Positions 7,681 to 16,655 of a DNA stretch of 45,241 bases are shown here, in pieces (within the stretch, counting starts at the first letter, position 1; the number at the start of each line of letters is the position of its first letter). Under the pieces are notes generated by a model. That model did no database searches. It was not told where the DNA came from and was given only the letters and a program-made list of their open reading frames with translations. A program made the translations under genes and the position numbers. This DNA comes from Synergistaceae bacterium (lineage in GTDB: Bacteria; Synergistota; Synergistia; Synergistales; Synergistaceae): contig JAISYM010000072.1 in assembly GCA_031269875.1 (NCBI GenBank), forward strand, positions 1 through 45,241, given 5' to 3'.

Positions 7681-10026
7681 TTGGCAAAGGCAAAGGCTCA
7701 GGCCAAAACCGAGATTGCGGAAACTCTCGCGACTAGCACAAAGACCGTAAAGGGCACAAAAAGCATAAAAAAAACAAACAGCGCAAAGGACGCCAAGAGC
7801 ACAAAAAACGCCGACACTTCTAAAGGCGGTAAAAGTCGGGATATCGAGAGGCGAACGGCTGCAAAGAGCGACACGGCAAAGCGCAAAAGCGTAAAGCCAA
7901 CCCGCGGGACAAAGGCGGCGAAAGAGGCGGCTCGCGCCGGCAAGCCGAGCGCATCCAAAAAAACTAAATCAGCGGCGGCCGCTGCAGCCGCGTCCGCCGG
8001 GAAGACGCTCGTCATTGTGGAGTCTCCGGCAAAGGCAAAGACACTCGAAAAAATTCTGGGCCGTTCATATCACGTCGAGGCGAGCATCGGTCACGTCCGC
8101 GATCTCCCAAAGGCCAGACTGGCCGTGGATATCGAGAACGACTTCGAGCCCGAGTACATTAATGTCAGAGGAAAGGCGGATCTTATCAAAGCCCTGAAGG
8201 CCGCCTCCGAGGCGAGCGACAAGACACTTCTCGCGTCTGACCCTGATCGCGAGGGAGAGGCTATCGCGTGGCACCTGGCAACGCTTCTCGGAATCGACCC
8301 GGCGACGGATTGCAGGATTAGAATGCAGGAGATAACGGAGCAGGGGGTTAAAAGCGCCGTCTCCTCTCCGGATCACATAGACATGGATCTCGTTGACGCT
8401 CAGCAGTCGAGAAGGGTATTGGACAGACTCGTCGGCTATAACTTGAGCCCGCTTTTGTGGTACAAGGTGCGGCGCGGACTCTCCGCCGGAAGGGTTCAAT
8501 CTGTGGCGCTCCGCATCGTCTGCGAGCGGGAGGATGAGATAGAGGCATTTGTCCCGCAGGAGTATTGGCTCCTCGACGTCCTGGCGAAAGCCGAAGGCGG
8601 CAGGAAATATATCCTGCGCGTAGACAAAAAAAATAAAAAAGCTTTTGTGCCGGACTGCGCGGAACAGGCTATAGAGGCGGAACGTGCGATCAGAAGCAAT
8701 CCCATAGTGGTGGAGAGCTTCAAGACGAAGGAGACGAAGCGAGGGGCGCTTCCGCCGTTCAAGACGAGCGTCTTGCAGCAGGAGGCCTCACGTCAGCTCG
8801 GCTACTCCCCCCGGCGGACGATGCGCATAGCGCAGTCGCTCTATGAGGGGGTCGACATTCCGGGCAAGGGGCCTGTCGGACTCATTACCTACATGAGGAC
8901 GGACAGCCTTCGCCTTGCGCCTGAGGCAATAGCGTCGTCCCGCAAGTACATCAAAGAGAGAATCGGAAGCGAATATCTGCCTGAAAAGCCCAACGTCTAC
9001 ACCCCGAAGGGCAAGGCGCAGGACGCTCACGAGGCCATTCGAGCTACAGATCCGTTCCTCACGCCGGAGTCCCTCAAAGAACACCTGAAGCCCGAGCAGT
9101 TTCGCCTGTACGATATGATATGGCGGCGCTTCGTCGCGAGTCAGATGACGCCGGCCGCCGTTTGCAGGACGACCATCGAGGCCGTCTCTGGCGAGTACGG
9201 GATGAAGCAGGCCGGCATAGTCGTTCTGTTCCAGGGTTGGGGCAGAGTGTGGCCGCTTGGCGTAAAGGATGTGGATATACCGGTCGCATCGGTCGGTGAA
9301 AATCTTGACCTGACGGATATAAAGCGCGAGCAGAAGTTCACGCAGCCGCCGGCGCGCTACACGGACGCCGGGCTGGTCAAGGTGCTGGAGGAGAAGGGCA
9401 TAGGGCGTCCCTCCACGTACGCCTCTATCATAGAGACGCTTGCCGACAGGGGTTATGTGAACAGGGAAGAGGAAAAAAAGCTCGCTCCGACCAAACTGGG
9501 GCGAATTGTAAATACCTTTCTCGTGAAATACTTCCCGAACCTGATCAATATGGAGTTTACCGCGGGAATGGAGGGCCAGCTCGATTCTGTCGAGTCAGGC
9601 CGCGCAAACTGGATCGAGATCATAAGGGACTTCTGGAAGGGCTTCAAACCGGTCCTCGACGACGTTTCGGCAAAAGCCGAACGCGTGGACATAGCGCCGG
9701 AGGATATAGGTGAGCCGTGCCCCGAATGCGGCAAACCTCTGGTCATAAAACACGGGAGATTCGGTGAATTTATAGCCTGCAGCGGTTTTCCTGAGTGCAG
9801 ATACACCCGCAGGATCGTCAAGACTACAGGGCTCAAGTGCCCCAAGTGCGGAATCGGGGACGTTATACAGCGCAAGGCTGGCAAGGGCAAATTCAAAGGG
9901 CGTTCCTTCTACGGATGCAGCCGCTACCCGGATTGCGATTTCACGAGCTGGAAAAAACCGGCCGCCCCGAAGCGCGATAAGACGGAGCCTGATGACGGAG
10001 AAGATACGGCGCGTGGGCTCGAATGA
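7681..10026 (+). CDS. topA: DNA topoisomerase I
   Basis: Type IA topoisomerase relaxing negative supercoils. The 781 residues start with a ~105-residue Lys/Ala/Thr/Ser-rich basic tail, then the TOPRIM domain (LVIVESPAKAKT from residue 110, DPDREGE at 187-193), the catalytic Tyr404 in GLITYMRTDS, and two C-terminal zinc ribbons (CPECGKPL...CSGFPEC and CPKCGIGD...CSRYPDC). Start is a TTG at 7681 with AAAGGGGCGGAGG just upstream; no ATG exists before the catalytic core, so the basic tail must be translated. It overlaps trmFO by 35 nt. Confidence 0.96.
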   Translation: MAKAKAQAKTEIAETLATSTKTVKGTKSIKKTNSAKDAKSTKNADTSKGGKSRDIERRTAAKSDTAKRKSVKPTRGTKAAKEAARAGKPSASKKTKSAAAAAAASAGKTLVIVESPAKAKTLEKILGRSYHVEASIGHVRDLPKARLAVDIENDFEPEYINVRGKADLIKALKAASEASDKTLLASDPDREGEAIAWHLATLLGIDPATDCRIRMQEITEQGVKSAVSSPDHIDMDLVDAQQSRRVLDRLVGYNLSPLLWYKVRRGLSAGRVQSVALRIVCEREDEIEAFVPQEYWLLDVLAKAEGGRKYILRVDKKNKKAFVPDCAEQAIEAERAIRSNPIVVESFKTKETKRGALPPFKTSVLQQEASRQLGYSPRRTMRIAQSLYEGVDIPGKGPVGLITYMRTDSLRLAPEAIASSRKYIKERIGSEYLPEKPNVYTPKGKAQDAHEAIRATDPFLTPESLKEHLKPEQFRLYDMIWRRFVASQMTPAAVCRTTIEAVSGEYGMKQAGIVVLFQGWGRVWPLGVKDVDIPVASVGENLDLTDIKREQKFTQPPARYTDAGLVKVLEEKGIGRPSTYASIIETLADRGYVNREEEKKLAPTKLGRIVNTFLVKYFPNLINMEFTAGMEGQLDSVESGRANWIEIIRDFWKGFKPVLDDVSAKAERVDIAPEDIGEPCPECGKPLVIKHGRFGEFIACSGFPECRYTRRIVKTTGLKCPKCGIGDVIQRKAGKGKFKGRSFYGCSRYPDCDFTSWKKPAAPKRDKTEPDDGEDTARGLE

Positions 10027-11440
10027 GGCCGTAACGGTCGCAGGAGGTGGTCTGGCCGGTTCGGAGGCCGCGTGGCAGCTCGCCTCTCGCGGCATTCGCG
10101 TTAAGCTCTTCGAGATGAGGCCTGTTAAAAAATCCCCGGCGCACAGTACCGGCGAACTCGCTGAGCTGGTGTGCAGCAACTCGCTGGGGGCGGATCGCCC
10201 AACGAGCCCTGCCGGAATTTTAAAGGAGGAGCTGCGCAAGCTGGGCAGCCTGATAATGAGTTGCGCCGAAAAGGCTCGAGTGCCGGCCGGGGGCGCGCTT
10301 GCCGTGGACGGAAGGATCTTCTCGGGCCTTGTGACAGAAGCGGTAACTTGTAATCCGAACATCGAGCTGATACGCGAGGAGGTCTGCCGGATACCGGAAG
10401 GACCCGCGATACTTGCGGTAGGCCCACTCATGGGCGAGAGTATCGCACGGAGTATCAAGGACGTCGTCGGAGAGGACTGCCTCTCTTTTTTCGACGCCGC
10501 GGCGCCGATTGTAACGCTCGACTCCGTAGATATGAACAGGGCGTACCGCGCCGGCCGTTACGGACAGTGCGGCGACTATATCAACTGCCCGCTGGACAAA
10601 GAACAGTACGAGGCCTTCCAAAGAGAGCTGGCGTCGGCTGAGAGGGCGCAGCAGCATATTGCGCGCGGCACAAAAAAACCACGGTATTTCGAGGGCTGCC
10701 TGCCGGTCGAGGTCATGGCCGAACGAGGACTCGACACGCTTCGATATGGCCCGATGCGTCCGGTAGGCCTGCCGGACCCGTCAAACGGAAAGATTCCATA
10801 CGCGGTGGTTCAGTTGAGGCGCAGCGACGCCGAGGGAACTCTGTACGGCATGGTGGGCTTTCAGACAAACCTGAAATGGCCTGAGCAGGACAGGGTGTTT
10901 AGAATGATACCGGCCCTCGAAAACGCCGAGTTAGTCCGCAAGGGGGTCATGCACGAAAACGCCTTTGTCTGCGCCCCGAGGGTTTTGGACAGGTTTATGC
11001 GCCCCCGCAATGGAGGCGTCGTCGCAAGAGAAGACCTGTTCCTGGCGGGCCAGATAACGGGAGTAGAGGGGTACGTCGAGAGCACCGCGTCCGGCCTCGC
11101 GGCCGCACTAAACATGTCCGCCCTGCTTTTGGGCCGCCCGATGCCGGAATGGCCGGCGGAAACAGCGATAGGATCGCTCTTGCGATACCTTTCGACAGCC
11201 GAGCCGAAATCTTTTCAGCCCATGAACGTAAACCTTGGAATTTTTCCTCCCTTTGACGACCAAGGGCTCAAAAAGCTCAAAAAAACGCCCGGCGGTAAAA
11301 AATTGACAAAACAAGAGCGTTCGCTCATGTTCGCGGAGCGCTCCGCAGCCGCGCTTGAAAAATTTCTGGACGAAAATTCCCGAAACGCTTGTAATCCCCA
11401 GCCTGATATAATACATTTAGGAAATGAACGGAGGGAGTAA
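9992..11440 (+). CDS. trmFO: Folate/FAD-dependent tRNA U54 methyltransferase TrmFO
   Basis: Makes ribothymidine at tRNA position 54 using methylenetetrahydrofolate and FAD. The 482 residues open with the FAD dinucleotide-binding motif VAGGGLAGSEAAWQLA, followed by FEMRP, the ELVCSNSL box, GALAVDGR and, near the C-terminus, FLAGQITGVEGYVESTASG. It is somewhat longer than the usual ~440 because of a basic C-terminal extension rich in Lys. The ATG lies inside the topA end. The order topA-trmFO is the same as in Firmicutes (topA-gid). Confidence 0.96.
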   Translation: MTEKIRRVGSNEAVTVAGGGLAGSEAAWQLASRGIRVKLFEMRPVKKSPAHSTGELAELVCSNSLGADRPTSPAGILKEELRKLGSLIMSCAEKARVPAGGALAVDGRIFSGLVTEAVTCNPNIELIREEVCRIPEGPAILAVGPLMGESIARSIKDVVGEDCLSFFDAAAPIVTLDSVDMNRAYRAGRYGQCGDYINCPLDKEQYEAFQRELASAERAQQHIARGTKKPRYFEGCLPVEVMAERGLDTLRYGPMRPVGLPDPSNGKIPYAVVQLRRSDAEGTLYGMVGFQTNLKWPEQDRVFRMIPALENAELVRKGVMHENAFVCAPRVLDRFMRPRNGGVVAREDLFLAGQITGVEGYVESTASGLAAALNMSALLLGRPMPEWPAETAIGSLLRYLSTAEPKSFQPMNVNLGIFPPFDDQGLKKLKKTPGGKKLTKQERSLMFAERSAAALEKFLDENSRNACNPQPDIIHLGNERRE

Positions 11441-12256
11441 ATGGTTGATTGGATTTTGAGGGCGTTTAAGGGTGCTTTAATAGGGACAGGGTTCATACTT
11501 CCCGGTGTTTCCGGAGGAGCGCTTGCCGCGATATTCGGCCTTTATGAAAGAATAATCTCCTTTATCGCTCATATTACAAAAGATTTTATAAAAAATGTAT
11601 TGTTCTTCATTCCAGTAGGAATAGGCGCTCTCCTTGGAATGTTTCTGTTGGCCAGGCCGCTGTCTTTTTTGCTTGAAAATTACGAAGCGCAGGTTCTTTG
11701 GGGATTCATAGGCTGTATAATCGGAACGTTGCCTTCGCTGTGGAGAGAGGCCGGGAAAAAGGGGCGGCACAAAAAACATTATATAGTTCTTGTGTTGACG
11801 GCTGTTTTCGGCTTTTGCCTGTTGTATGCGGCGGAAAATTTCTTCGCGACTCAACTGCCCCTTAATTTTATAACGTGGATTTTAGCGGGCGCGCTGATCG
11901 CCCTTGGGGTTTTGATCCCCGGAATGAGTCCTTCAAATTTCCTTGTGTACCTTGGTGTCTATAAGCCGATGGTAGACGCGTTTAAAACAATGAATTTCAT
12001 GGTGTTATTGCCAATAATGTTTGGATTCGCCGTTTGTCTTTTTTCATTTTCGGCGTTGGTAGATAAACTTTTCCATAAGGCGTATGCCGAATTATTCCAC
12101 TTCGTTGTGGGCATTGTATTGGCCTCGACAGTTATGATTGTTCCAATGAATTATAACTATATGAGCATTGGCGCGTTGGTATGTGCTGGCGCGTTGATTA
12201 TTGGAATATGCCTCGGCCTTTGGATGAGTAAATTGGAAGAAAAATATAAAACATAA
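11441..12256 (+). CDS. DUF368 membrane protein (PopT-type undecaprenyl-phosphate translocase)
   Basis: A 271-residue polytopic inner-membrane protein with the family's twin motifs: GFILPGVSGGALAAIFGLYE near the N-terminus and GVLIPGMSPSNFLVYLGVY near residues 157-177, an internal duplication seen across DUF368. Members have been shown to recycle undecaprenyl phosphate across the membrane (PopT), which would support envelope glycan synthesis. The ATG follows the trmFO stop directly, with GGAGGG upstream. Its codons are visibly AT-richer than its neighbours (24 G+C in the 60 bases 12001-12060), suggesting a different history. Confidence 0.88.
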   Translation: MVDWILRAFKGALIGTGFILPGVSGGALAAIFGLYERIISFIAHITKDFIKNVLFFIPVGIGALLGMFLLARPLSFLLENYEAQVLWGFIGCIIGTLPSLWREAGKKGRHKKHYIVLVLTAVFGFCLLYAAENFFATQLPLNFITWILAGALIALGVLIPGMSPSNFLVYLGVYKPMVDAFKTMNFMVLLPIMFGFAVCLFSFSALVDKLFHKAYAELFHFVVGIVLASTVMIVPMNYNYMSIGALVCAGALIIGICLGLWMSKLEEKYKT

Positions 12257-12361
12257 GATGACTGTAAAGCCGCATCGGGGGACTCGGTGTCAGCGAACGA
12301 GTGGACCGGCGCCGGGCATGGAAGCCCGTTGGTAAATATAAGGCGCGTTGGAGGTGATGCC

Positions 12362-13225
12362 GTGGATTCGCTGTTAAATAAAATTCAGATAGACTGGCTT
12401 GACGCCGTGATGTTCCTCGCGGGGCCTTTGGCCGTTATCCTCGCCTGGTTCGTGATAGACCGCCTGTTGATCAAGCTCCACAAGAAGAGCAAGTTCGTCG
12501 AGCGGATTTTCACGACCGGCGCTTACGAGGAAGCTCAGAAGGTTGTCATCGCTCAGAGGGTAAAGACGTTTCGCGGACTCTTTGTGCAGTCCGTCCGGGC
12601 GCTCAACGGGATATTCTTCCTCCTCATGTTCCTCGGTCGTTTCCGTGTCGACTTAAAACCACTCCTGGCCGGTATCGGGGTGGTGGGGCTCGGTCTTTCC
12701 CTAGCGGCGCAGAATATCCTGCGCGACTTCATCAACGGGCTCTTGATACTCATAGAGGATCAGTTTAATGTTGGAGACTGGATTTCGATCGGTTCTTTTT
12801 CCGGGACGGTCGAGCGGTTCACCATGAGGGCGACAAGTCTGCGCGCGACAGACGGCCGGCTGATCGTTATCCCGAATGGAACGATCTCTCAGGTCGCCAA
12901 CAGCACTAAAAAATTTTCCGTAGCCCTAGTCGAAGTCGGGGTAGACTACGCCACAGATATACAAAAAGCGCTGGCCGTATTGGAATCCTGCGCGAAGGAC
13001 GCCACGGAGAGCTTCCGGAGGGATGTTATCGGGCAGCCAACCGTGCAGGGAATAGTCTCCTTCGGAGCGAGCGACCTGCAGCTTCGCGTGCTGATTAAAA
13101 CAGTCCCTGGTGCACAATGGGCCGTCGAAAGAGCCCTTCGCGTCAAAATAAAAGAAGCGTTTGAGAGGGAGGGCATATCGATCCCATTCCCTCAGCTCGT
13201 AGTACATCGCGAGGCGGACGCTTGA
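12362..13225 (+). CDS. Small-conductance mechanosensitive channel (MscS family)
   Basis: 287-residue MscS-like channel that would release solutes on osmotic downshock. Hydrophobic helices lie at about 14-35 and 78-95. The pore helix with Gly/Ala packing (LLAGIGVVGLGLSLAAQNIL, about 99-118) continues into DFINGLLILIEDQFNVGDWI, then the beta domain (IPNGTISQVANST) and the mixed C-terminal domain. I chose the GTG at 12362, which has GGAGG 7 nt upstream; a GTG at 12287 would add 25 residues across that site. The 105-bp gap before it shows no gene. Confidence 0.92.
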   Translation: MDSLLNKIQIDWLDAVMFLAGPLAVILAWFVIDRLLIKLHKKSKFVERIFTTGAYEEAQKVVIAQRVKTFRGLFVQSVRALNGIFFLLMFLGRFRVDLKPLLAGIGVVGLGLSLAAQNILRDFINGLLILIEDQFNVGDWISIGSFSGTVERFTMRATSLRATDGRLIVIPNGTISQVANSTKKFSVALVEVGVDYATDIQKALAVLESCAKDATESFRRDVIGQPTVQGIVSFGASDLQLRVLIKTVPGAQWAVERALRVKIKEAFEREGISIPFPQLVVHREADA

Positions 13226-13331
13226 ACTTGGGCCTTATAGTAAAAATCAGTAAAAAGCGCGGCGCGGCGGGCAATCACCTGTTAATATTGTTTTCAAGAA
13301 CTCATTTCGGCTAAGCTGGGGGGATAACGAT

Positions 13332-14555
13332 ATGGCTGTCTCTGGCTCTCAACATAAAGTTACCGGTAAATCTCAAAACGGTTCTCTTGGGTGGGTGTTC
13401 GCGTTACCCCTTTTCCTGCTAGCCCCGACCGTTGTCACGGTGATACTGTCCCAAGGCGCTGGCACGAGAGGGCCGGCGTTTCTGCCCGCTGTTTTCGCCA
13501 TGTTTATCAGTTACGCGATTATGTCCGTACTCTTCGTAACGCTCAGGAAGAACGGTATGCCCAGAGCCGCGAATGCGGTATCGCTCATCTCCTGCGGTGT
13601 TCTGCTGCTTCTGCTCTCGTTTCTGATTAGGCTTGGCGGCTTGTTGGGCTGGGTCGGAACGGGTCTCATCTCTTTAGGGCTGGTTATGGCTATGTCTCTG
13701 ATCGTAACCCAGCCGGCTAAGCGGTTTTCGATTGCGGACAACTACCTTCTGCCCGAGACCATAAGCCCTCTCGAGGTGAAAAAATTGCTTGACGCCATGA
13801 CCTTCCCCAGCGCTTTTTTAAAGAGGGGTGAGGGCGGCGCGGATACAGTCGTCGCGATAAACGAGCCGCTGTCCGCGATGCTGGGAAAGAGTAACCAGCA
13901 CGCAAAGGATGGGGAATTTTCCTCACTCCTCCCCAACTACGACACCGCGCAGTCCTTTAAGTTCTCAGGGGCCGAATGGATCCCAAACCGCACATCGAGG
14001 GGCAGACAGACGCTTTTTATACTCACTCCGATCGCAAAACCAAAAGAGGAGTTTTCCGGTCCTACTGACGCTATCGACCGCCAGACAGGCCTTTTTACGC
14101 CGCTTTTCCTGAAGTATCGCGCGAACGCGGACGTAGAAGCGTGCAGGAGGTATGAACGGAAGCTGTCCGTGATACTCTTTAGGCTCTCTTTCGACAATAT
14201 GCCGATAAAACCGAGCGACGGGGCGATGAAGAGGGCGTTTTCGGAGTTTGGAAAGCTCGTGGCGGGATCGCTCAGGGCGTGTGACTCCGGTTACAGGCTC
14301 CGGGATGATGAGGTCTTGATCTTCCTTCCCGATACGCCGCAGGGCGGCTCGAAGATCGTTGTATCGCGAATATTCGCGGGGACGAGAAAACTCGCGAAGG
14401 TGGAGTGCGTGGAGTTGGGGCAGGCGAGTATAGACGAAGTCACGATCAACTACTTCGGCAAGGAAGCCGTATCGGTCGACCAGGTTATGGAAGACGTCTA
14501 CGTCGAGATGGGACGCTCCGCCGAGTTGATGCTGTATAACAGGCCAAGCGATTAA
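13332..14555 (+). CDS. Membrane protein with degenerate GGDEF domain
   Basis: 407 residues with four predicted membrane segments (about 21-40, 49-70, 80-99, 103-126), a middle region (about 145-235) that could be PAS-like, and a C-terminal domain whose pattern fits GGDEF. IDRQTGLFTPLFL matches the DxxTGLxNR opening helix, ILFRLSFDNM the first strand, and YRLRDDEVLIFLP occupies the R-[YW]-GGDEF-LVLLP position. The signature is therefore LRDDE (323-327) instead of GGDEF, so cyclase activity is unlikely. It may bind a nucleotide or act as a scaffold. Start has a G5 run 9 nt upstream. The family call is inference from pattern. Confidence 0.65.
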   Translation: MAVSGSQHKVTGKSQNGSLGWVFALPLFLLAPTVVTVILSQGAGTRGPAFLPAVFAMFISYAIMSVLFVTLRKNGMPRAANAVSLISCGVLLLLLSFLIRLGGLLGWVGTGLISLGLVMAMSLIVTQPAKRFSIADNYLLPETISPLEVKKLLDAMTFPSAFLKRGEGGADTVVAINEPLSAMLGKSNQHAKDGEFSSLLPNYDTAQSFKFSGAEWIPNRTSRGRQTLFILTPIAKPKEEFSGPTDAIDRQTGLFTPLFLKYRANADVEACRRYERKLSVILFRLSFDNMPIKPSDGAMKRAFSEFGKLVAGSLRACDSGYRLRDDEVLIFLPDTPQGGSKIVVSRIFAGTRKLAKVECVELGQASIDEVTINYFGKEAVSVDQVMEDVYVEMGRSAELMLYNRPSD

Positions 14556-14582
14556 CTATTTTATATAGGAGGACGGATTCAA

Positions 14583-15794
14583 ATGAATGAGATTAACTGG
14601 GACGGACTATTTTCTGATCAGGCGAAAAACATGATACCTTCGCCAATTCGAGAGTTGCTGCCATACACAAAAAAACCTGGTGTGATTTCCTTCGCGGGCG
14701 GCAATCCAGACCCATTGATATTTCCCGTAGCGGAGTTTGCCGCCGCATCGGTTGTTTTAGGACGGCGCGGCATGGAGGTTCTTCAGTACGGGGCTACGGA
14801 GGGTTACGAACCGCTCAAGACGTTCATCTCGAACTGGATGGCCCCTCGCATGGGCCGCGTCACCGGACTGGACGAGATGCTCATAACGACCGGCTCTCAG
14901 CAGGGGATGGATCTTCTGTGCGCGACGCTCATAAATCCAGGCGACGCGATTGTCGTCGAGGATCCGACGTATCCAGGGGCCATTCACACCATGCGCAACC
15001 GCGGCGCGCGTTTTATCACCATCCCCTGTGACAGCGAAGGAATGATGGTGGACTTGCTTCCCGCAAAGCTGAAGGCGGCGCACGATGACGGAATATCAGT
15101 GAAATTCATATATACGATAGTCAACTTTCAGAACCCGTCAGGCGCTGTTCTCTCCGCTCGGAGAAGGAAAAAACTGCTGGAAATCGCCTCGGAATTCGGC
15201 ATCCTGATCTTCGAGGACGACCCTTACGGGCATCTCCGGTTCGAGGGTGAGGACGAGCCCTCGATCTTCTCGATGGATACGTCTGCCCGCGTGGTCTACG
15301 CCTGTTCCTTTTCAAAAATACTCGCCCCCGGTGTGCGCGTGGCCTGGATCGCCGGCGATCCGCGAATAATTCGCAAGATGGTTCTGGTAAAGCAAGGGGT
15401 TGACATGTGTACGAGCGTCGTCGCGCAGGCTCTTGTGACGCAATACTGCGAGGAGGGACATCTTGACGGCTTTCTCCCCAAGATAATCAAACACTACTCA
15501 AAAAAGTGCGAGGGCATGGCCGAAGCGTTCATGAAACATCTCCCGCCCGATGTGGAGTACAAAGCTCCGAAGGGCGGTTTTTTCTTCTGGCTGAGGGTGC
15601 CCGGTATCGACACTAAAGAGCTGTTTTTAAAGGCGGTGGAACGAGGCGTCGCGTTCGTGAACGGGCCGGCGTTTTTCGCGAATGGGGGCGGCGGAGACTG
15701 TCTTAGGACCTGCTTCACCTTCGCCAGTCAGTCTGATTTAGACGAAGGGGCCGCGCGCTTGGCGCTCGCGATAAAGGACATGCGCTCCAAGTAA
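14583..15794 (+). CDS. PLP-dependent aminotransferase (class I/II, LysN/MocR-like fold)
   Basis: 403 residues of the aspartate-aminotransferase fold: ISFAGGNPDP near the N-terminus, LQYGATEGYEPLK, the TTGSQQGMDLL cofactor-binding segment, EDPTYPGA, NFQNPSGAVLS, FEDDPYGHLRFEG, and the Schiff-base lysine K245 in SFSKILAPGVRVAW. This combination is typical of 2-aminoadipate/aromatic aminotransferases and of the catalytic half of MocR regulators; no DNA-binding domain is attached. GGAGG lies 11 nt before the ATG. The substrate cannot be told from sequence. Confidence 0.9.
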   Translation: MNEINWDGLFSDQAKNMIPSPIRELLPYTKKPGVISFAGGNPDPLIFPVAEFAAASVVLGRRGMEVLQYGATEGYEPLKTFISNWMAPRMGRVTGLDEMLITTGSQQGMDLLCATLINPGDAIVVEDPTYPGAIHTMRNRGARFITIPCDSEGMMVDLLPAKLKAAHDDGISVKFIYTIVNFQNPSGAVLSARRRKKLLEIASEFGILIFEDDPYGHLRFEGEDEPSIFSMDTSARVVYACSFSKILAPGVRVAWIAGDPRIIRKMVLVKQGVDMCTSVVAQALVTQYCEEGHLDGFLPKIIKHYSKKCEGMAEAFMKHLPPDVEYKAPKGGFFFWLRVPGIDTKELFLKAVERGVAFVNGPAFFANGGGGDCLRTCFTFASQSDLDEGAARLALAIKDMRSK

Positions 15795-15809
15795 CGGGAA
15801 TCGGAATTG

Positions 15810-15856
15810 CGCGCGTACAAGTCAACCCGTAATGGACTGGTTGACTTGTACGCGCG
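15810..15856. terminator. Long perfect hairpin between convergent genes
   Basis: An 18-bp perfect stem (15810-15827 with 15839-15856) with an 11-nt loop lies in the 67-bp gap between the aminotransferase and the minus-strand Synergist-CTERM gene. Its position suits a shared bidirectional terminator, but only AATTATTATG follows on the plus side and AATTCCG on the minus side, so the U-tract is poor. Confidence 0.6.
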
Positions 15857-15861
15857 AATTA

Positions 15862-16479
15862 TTATGCGCGGCGCGAACTTTTCCCGGAGTAACGAATGAC
15901 CGCGAACGCGGCGAAGAGAAGCGACAGCGGCAGGCCGCCGAATCCCGCGTCACAGCCGCCGTCCTTTGGCGAGCCGGCAACGCCGCTCGACATTTCCCTT
16001 ACAGTTATGGGGTCAGGCTCAAAGACCTGAACCAGCGTCCGGCCGCGATCACGGTAGCCCACCCAGTTCACGCGCGCGTTCCCCGCGGCGGTTTCGCTCG
16101 GCGCTGCGCCCTCGATGATCAGATAGCCGCCCTCGTAATCGGCGCTGTCCGCGACGCTGCCGTTCGCGTCGCCTATCCACGCCCTGGGCGAGTCAATGCC
16201 GCTCACGCCAGCGAACACTTCGGACGGCGCGGCTCCGTTCCTTGCCCTTCCGTATAGCCTAACGAATACACTCGGCGAATAGTCCTGCTTCACTATCACA
16301 GCTGTCCAATCCTTCGGGTCTTGCGAAAAAGCCATATTCCCCTGCGGGAGCTTCTCCGCCTCATACTCGTTCTCCATAGCCGGATTGTCCGAAGGGAGCA
16401 GCCCCTCGTCAAATGCCCAGCTGATAGCCGTACAGGATAACATCGCCGCAATTGCTAAAACCACGAACAGTTTTTTCAA
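15862..16479 (-). CDS. Secreted protein with Synergist-CTERM sorting signal
   Basis: 205 residues. An N-terminal signal peptide (KKLFVVLAIAAML, then ISWAF) leads to a ~140-residue exported region of unknown fold rich in Asp, Gly and Tyr. The C-terminus has KDGGCDAGFGG, a hydrophobic helix (LPLSLLFAAFAVI) and a basic end (RYSGKSSRRA). This tripartite tail with an invariant-looking cysteine is the Synergist-CTERM pattern, presumed to be recognised by a lineage-specific processing enzyme. The chosen start is TTG at 16477-16479 with a G-rich site upstream; the longer frame only adds 11 polar residues. The function of the exported part is unknown. Confidence 0.85.
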   Translation of the reverse strand: MKKLFVVLAIAAMLSCTAISWAFDEGLLPSDNPAMENEYEAEKLPQGNMAFSQDPKDWTAVIVKQDYSPSVFVRLYGRARNGAAPSEVFAGVSGIDSPRAWIGDANGSVADSADYEGGYLIIEGAAPSETAAGNARVNWVGYRDRGRTLVQVFEPDPITVREMSSGVAGSPKDGGCDAGFGGLPLSLLFAAFAVIRYSGKSSRRA

Positions 16480-16524
16480 GCGAGACGCCCCCTCTCGGAA
16501 TACAACTCTCAATAAGACATTCAG

Positions 16525-16554
16525 ACTATAGTAACTCTACCAGATTCAGTACAA
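16525..16554 (-). promoter_or_regulatory. Candidate promoter of the Synergist-CTERM gene
   Basis: On the minus strand, TTGTAC (16549-16554) and TATAGT (16525-16530) are 18 bp apart, 46 nt upstream of the chosen TTG start. The rest of the gap to 16655 is AT-rich with no gene. Confidence 0.5.
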
Positions 16555-16655
16555 GGTGTAAATCGGTCTTTTCAATCAATTATACTAATTTCAAATTAAC
16601 GCGCCCCTTAGAAGTTGTTTGGGAAAAAACCTCGACACTTCGCGTAGGACGTCCT

